Made by a program: the position numbers and the translations under genes. A DNA stretch of 8,264 nucleotides from Candidatus Gastranaerophilales bacterium (GTDB taxonomy: Bacteria; Cyanobacteriota; Vampirovibrionia; Gastranaerophilales; Gastranaerophilaceae), in NCBI GenBank assembly GCA_021201175.1, contig JAJQFK010000009.1, forward strand, positions 1 to 8,264, read 5' to 3'. The notes beneath the pieces were generated by a model. That model did no database searches. It worked only from the letters and a program-made list of their open reading frames with translations, and was not told where the DNA came from. Position 1 is the first letter of the stretch. Every line of letters starts with the position of its first letter. Of this stretch, positions 6,993 through 8,264 are shown piece by piece.

Positions 6993-7997
6993 ATGTCAAA
7001 TGAAGTTTCTAAAATTTATAGTGATATTGCGGAACTATTAACTATTGCAAGAACAAAGGCATATCATACTGTAAATTCCATCATGGTTGAAACATATTGG
7101 AAAATTGGACAACGTATTATAGAAGAAGAACAAGGCGGAAGTTCAAGAGCTGAATATGGTTCTGAATTAATTGAAAATCTTTCTAAATATTTGACCGACA
7201 CCTTCGGTAAAGGTTTTTCAGAAGCTAATTTAAAGAACATGCGCCAATTTTATATTGCATATCCTAAATTCGACAGACAGTGTCTAGCGAATTTATCTTG
7301 GTCTAATATTGCAAGAATTTTAAGAATTGATAATACAGAAGAACGCAACTATTACCTAACAGAGGCTGCAAATGAAAATTGGTCATATCGTCAATTAGAA
7401 CGCAATATAAAAAGCGGATATTATCATAGATTATTATCAACACAAGAAAAATTTCCTGCTTGTGATAAAAAATTACCATCAGTTAAAAACACAAAAGAAT
7501 TTGTAAAAGATCCTTACGTTTTAGAATTTCTTGACTTGCCCGAAAATATTGAAGGCAAAGAAAATATTTTAGAAACTGCTTTGATAAATAATTTACAAAA
7601 ATTTTTGCTTGAATTAGGAAAAGGCTTTTCCTTTGTAGCAAGACAATTTAGAATAAGCACAGAAACTGACCATTTTTATGCCGATTTAGTTTTTTATAAT
7701 TATTTGCTAAAATGCTTTGTTGTCATTGATTTAAAAACAGCAAAGTTATCACATGCTGATATCGGACAGATGGATATGTATGTCAGAATGTTTGACGAAT
7801 TAAAACGCGGTGTTGATGATAACCCAACAATAGGAATTATTCTTTGTACGGATAAAAGCGAAACAATGGTTAAATACTCTGTTTTAGAAGAAAGCAAACA
7901 AATTTTTGCAAGTAAATATAAAACGATTTTGCCAACAGAAGAAGAACTTGCGGATATGATTGCAAAAGAAAATACAAAACTTTTAAGTGCAGAATAG
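6993..7997 (+). CDS. yhcG: DUF1016/YhcG-family PDDEXK nuclease
   Basis: At 334 aa this is a full-length member of the DUF1016 family. The N-terminal domain (about residues 8-150) carries family hallmarks: YWKIGQRIIEEEQ (35-47), YGSELIENLSKYL (55-67), FGKGFSEANLKNMRQFYIAYP (71-91), LSWSNIARIL (101-110) and YLTEAANENWSYRQLERNI (121-139). The C-terminal nuclease domain (about 165-334) shows the PDDEXK residues D231 (YADLVFY) and D246-L-K248 (VVIDLKT), with a supporting Q259 in GQMDMYV and a likely helix Glu at 194. The protein is expected to be cytoplasmic and to act on DNA, but the substrate is not settled by sequence. The ATG has GGAG 5 nt upstream. Relatives are often seen beside Type I R-M genes, and here the gene is divergent from hsdR across a shared palindrome. 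All motif residues are intact. The gene symbol is by family likeness. Confidence 0.93.
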   Translation: MSNEVSKIYSDIAELLTIARTKAYHTVNSIMVETYWKIGQRIIEEEQGGSSRAEYGSELIENLSKYLTDTFGKGFSEANLKNMRQFYIAYPKFDRQCLANLSWSNIARILRIDNTEERNYYLTEAANENWSYRQLERNIKSGYYHRLLSTQEKFPACDKKLPSVKNTKEFVKDPYVLEFLDLPENIEGKENILETALINNLQKFLLELGKGFSFVARQFRISTETDHFYADLVFYNYLLKCFVVIDLKTAKLSHADIGQMDMYVRMFDELKRGVDDNPTIGIILCTDKSETMVKYSVLEESKQIFASKYKTILPTEEELADMIAKENTKLLSAE

Positions 7998-8000
7998 ATT

Positions 8001-8264
8001 TTATTCCTCAACTCCTAAAAAATCTCGTTTAATTTGTGCGATGATTTCCGGAGATAAGGTTTTTGGTTGTTGGGATTTTGTCGGCATAGCAGATGTTGGT
8101 TTTAATATTTCTTGTTGGTGAAATTTAGGCATAAATTTTAATAGATTAATTACCGAATACAATTCCGACTGTGGAAGTTTTGGATTTTTATCAATATCAT
8201 TCATAATTTTCTTCATTAAAATTTGCACAAATTCTTTTAAATCGCTATTAAATCCACTTTTGTT
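8001..8264 (-). CDS. C-terminal part of an unrecognised gene entering from the right edge
   Basis: The frame is open from the window edge for 87 codons to a TAA at 8003-8001, so the N-terminus lies outside. The visible part has a helical, charged stretch (NSDLKEFVQILMKKIMNDI), then PKLPQSELYSVINLLKFMPK, then a Pro/Thr/Ser/Gln-rich linker (LKPTSAMPTKSQQPK), and ends in LSPEIIAQIKRDFLGVEE. Candidate internal starts (GTG at 8228, ATG at 8216) lack a convincing SD, so reading through from beyond the edge is more likely than a 75-aa gene. It is convergent with the yhcG-like gene, with only 3 bp between the stops. I do not recognise the family, so no function is assigned. It could be the end of a gene unrelated to the R-M locus. 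Confidence 0.6.
   Translation of the reverse strand, partial: NKSGFNSDLKEFVQILMKKIMNDIDKNPKLPQSELYSVINLLKFMPKFHQQEILKPTSAMPTKSQQPKTLSPEIIAQIKRDFLGVEE

Noticed and set aside
7700..8011. Minus-strand open frame of 103 codons
   Set aside because: It is antisense to the nuclease domain of the yhcG-like gene, whose PDDEXK motifs show which strand codes.
7996..8025. Short stem AGATTTT...AAAATCT across the convergent stops as a two-way terminator
   Set aside because: The stem is only 7 bp, almost all A/T, with a 16-nt loop, and it lies partly in coding sequence. It is too weak to call a terminator in such AT-rich DNA.
1..8264. CRISPR array, tRNA, rRNA, insertion sequence or attachment site
   Set aside because: No regularly spaced repeats, RNA gene sequences, transposase or integrase motifs, or terminal inverted repeats were seen. 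Almost all of the window is coding.

Overview
This is an AT-rich bacterial window that holds most of a Type I restriction-modification (R-M) defence locus. Genes are tightly packed, starts have good Shine-Dalgarno (SD) sequences, and several stop and start codons overlap as TAATG. These traits fit a low-GC bacterium, but the window has no rRNA, tRNA or marker gene that would place it in a phylum.

Minus-strand operon, read from 6908 down to the left edge: hsdR (translocase and nuclease), a 197-aa protein with two membrane segments, hsdM (adenine methyltransferase), hsdS (specificity subunit), and a 3' partial gene for a protein with about three N-terminal membrane segments. The last gene fills bases 1-960, stays open for 320 codons and leaves the window, so there is no gene-free stretch there. 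Three of the four junctions are TAATG overlaps and the fourth has a 2-bp gap. In each case the end of the upstream gene carries the SD of the next. The whole unit therefore looks like one translationally coupled transcript in which two membrane proteins of unknown function are interleaved with the R-M subunits.

Divergent side: a complete DUF1016/YhcG-family PDDEXK nuclease gene (6993-7997, plus strand) starts 84 bp from hsdR. The gap holds a near-perfect 18-bp inverted repeat (6931-6971). Each arm carries the same extended -10 element, TGTTACAAT, one facing each gene. This suggests a shared, mirror-symmetric promoter/operator controlling R-M and nuclease expression.

Right edge: the C-terminal 87 codons of an unrecognised gene run on the minus strand, convergent with the yhcG-like gene across 3 bp. 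The gene enters from beyond the window.

Likely workings: HsdS picks the DNA site, HsdM methylates adenine there on self DNA, and HsdR joins them to translocate and cut unmethylated DNA. The YhcG-like nuclease may be a second DNA-targeting component. The membrane proteins are the least explained part and the best candidates for something new, for example membrane tethering of the complex or a membrane-acting backup defence. Those roles are inference from gene order and topology only.
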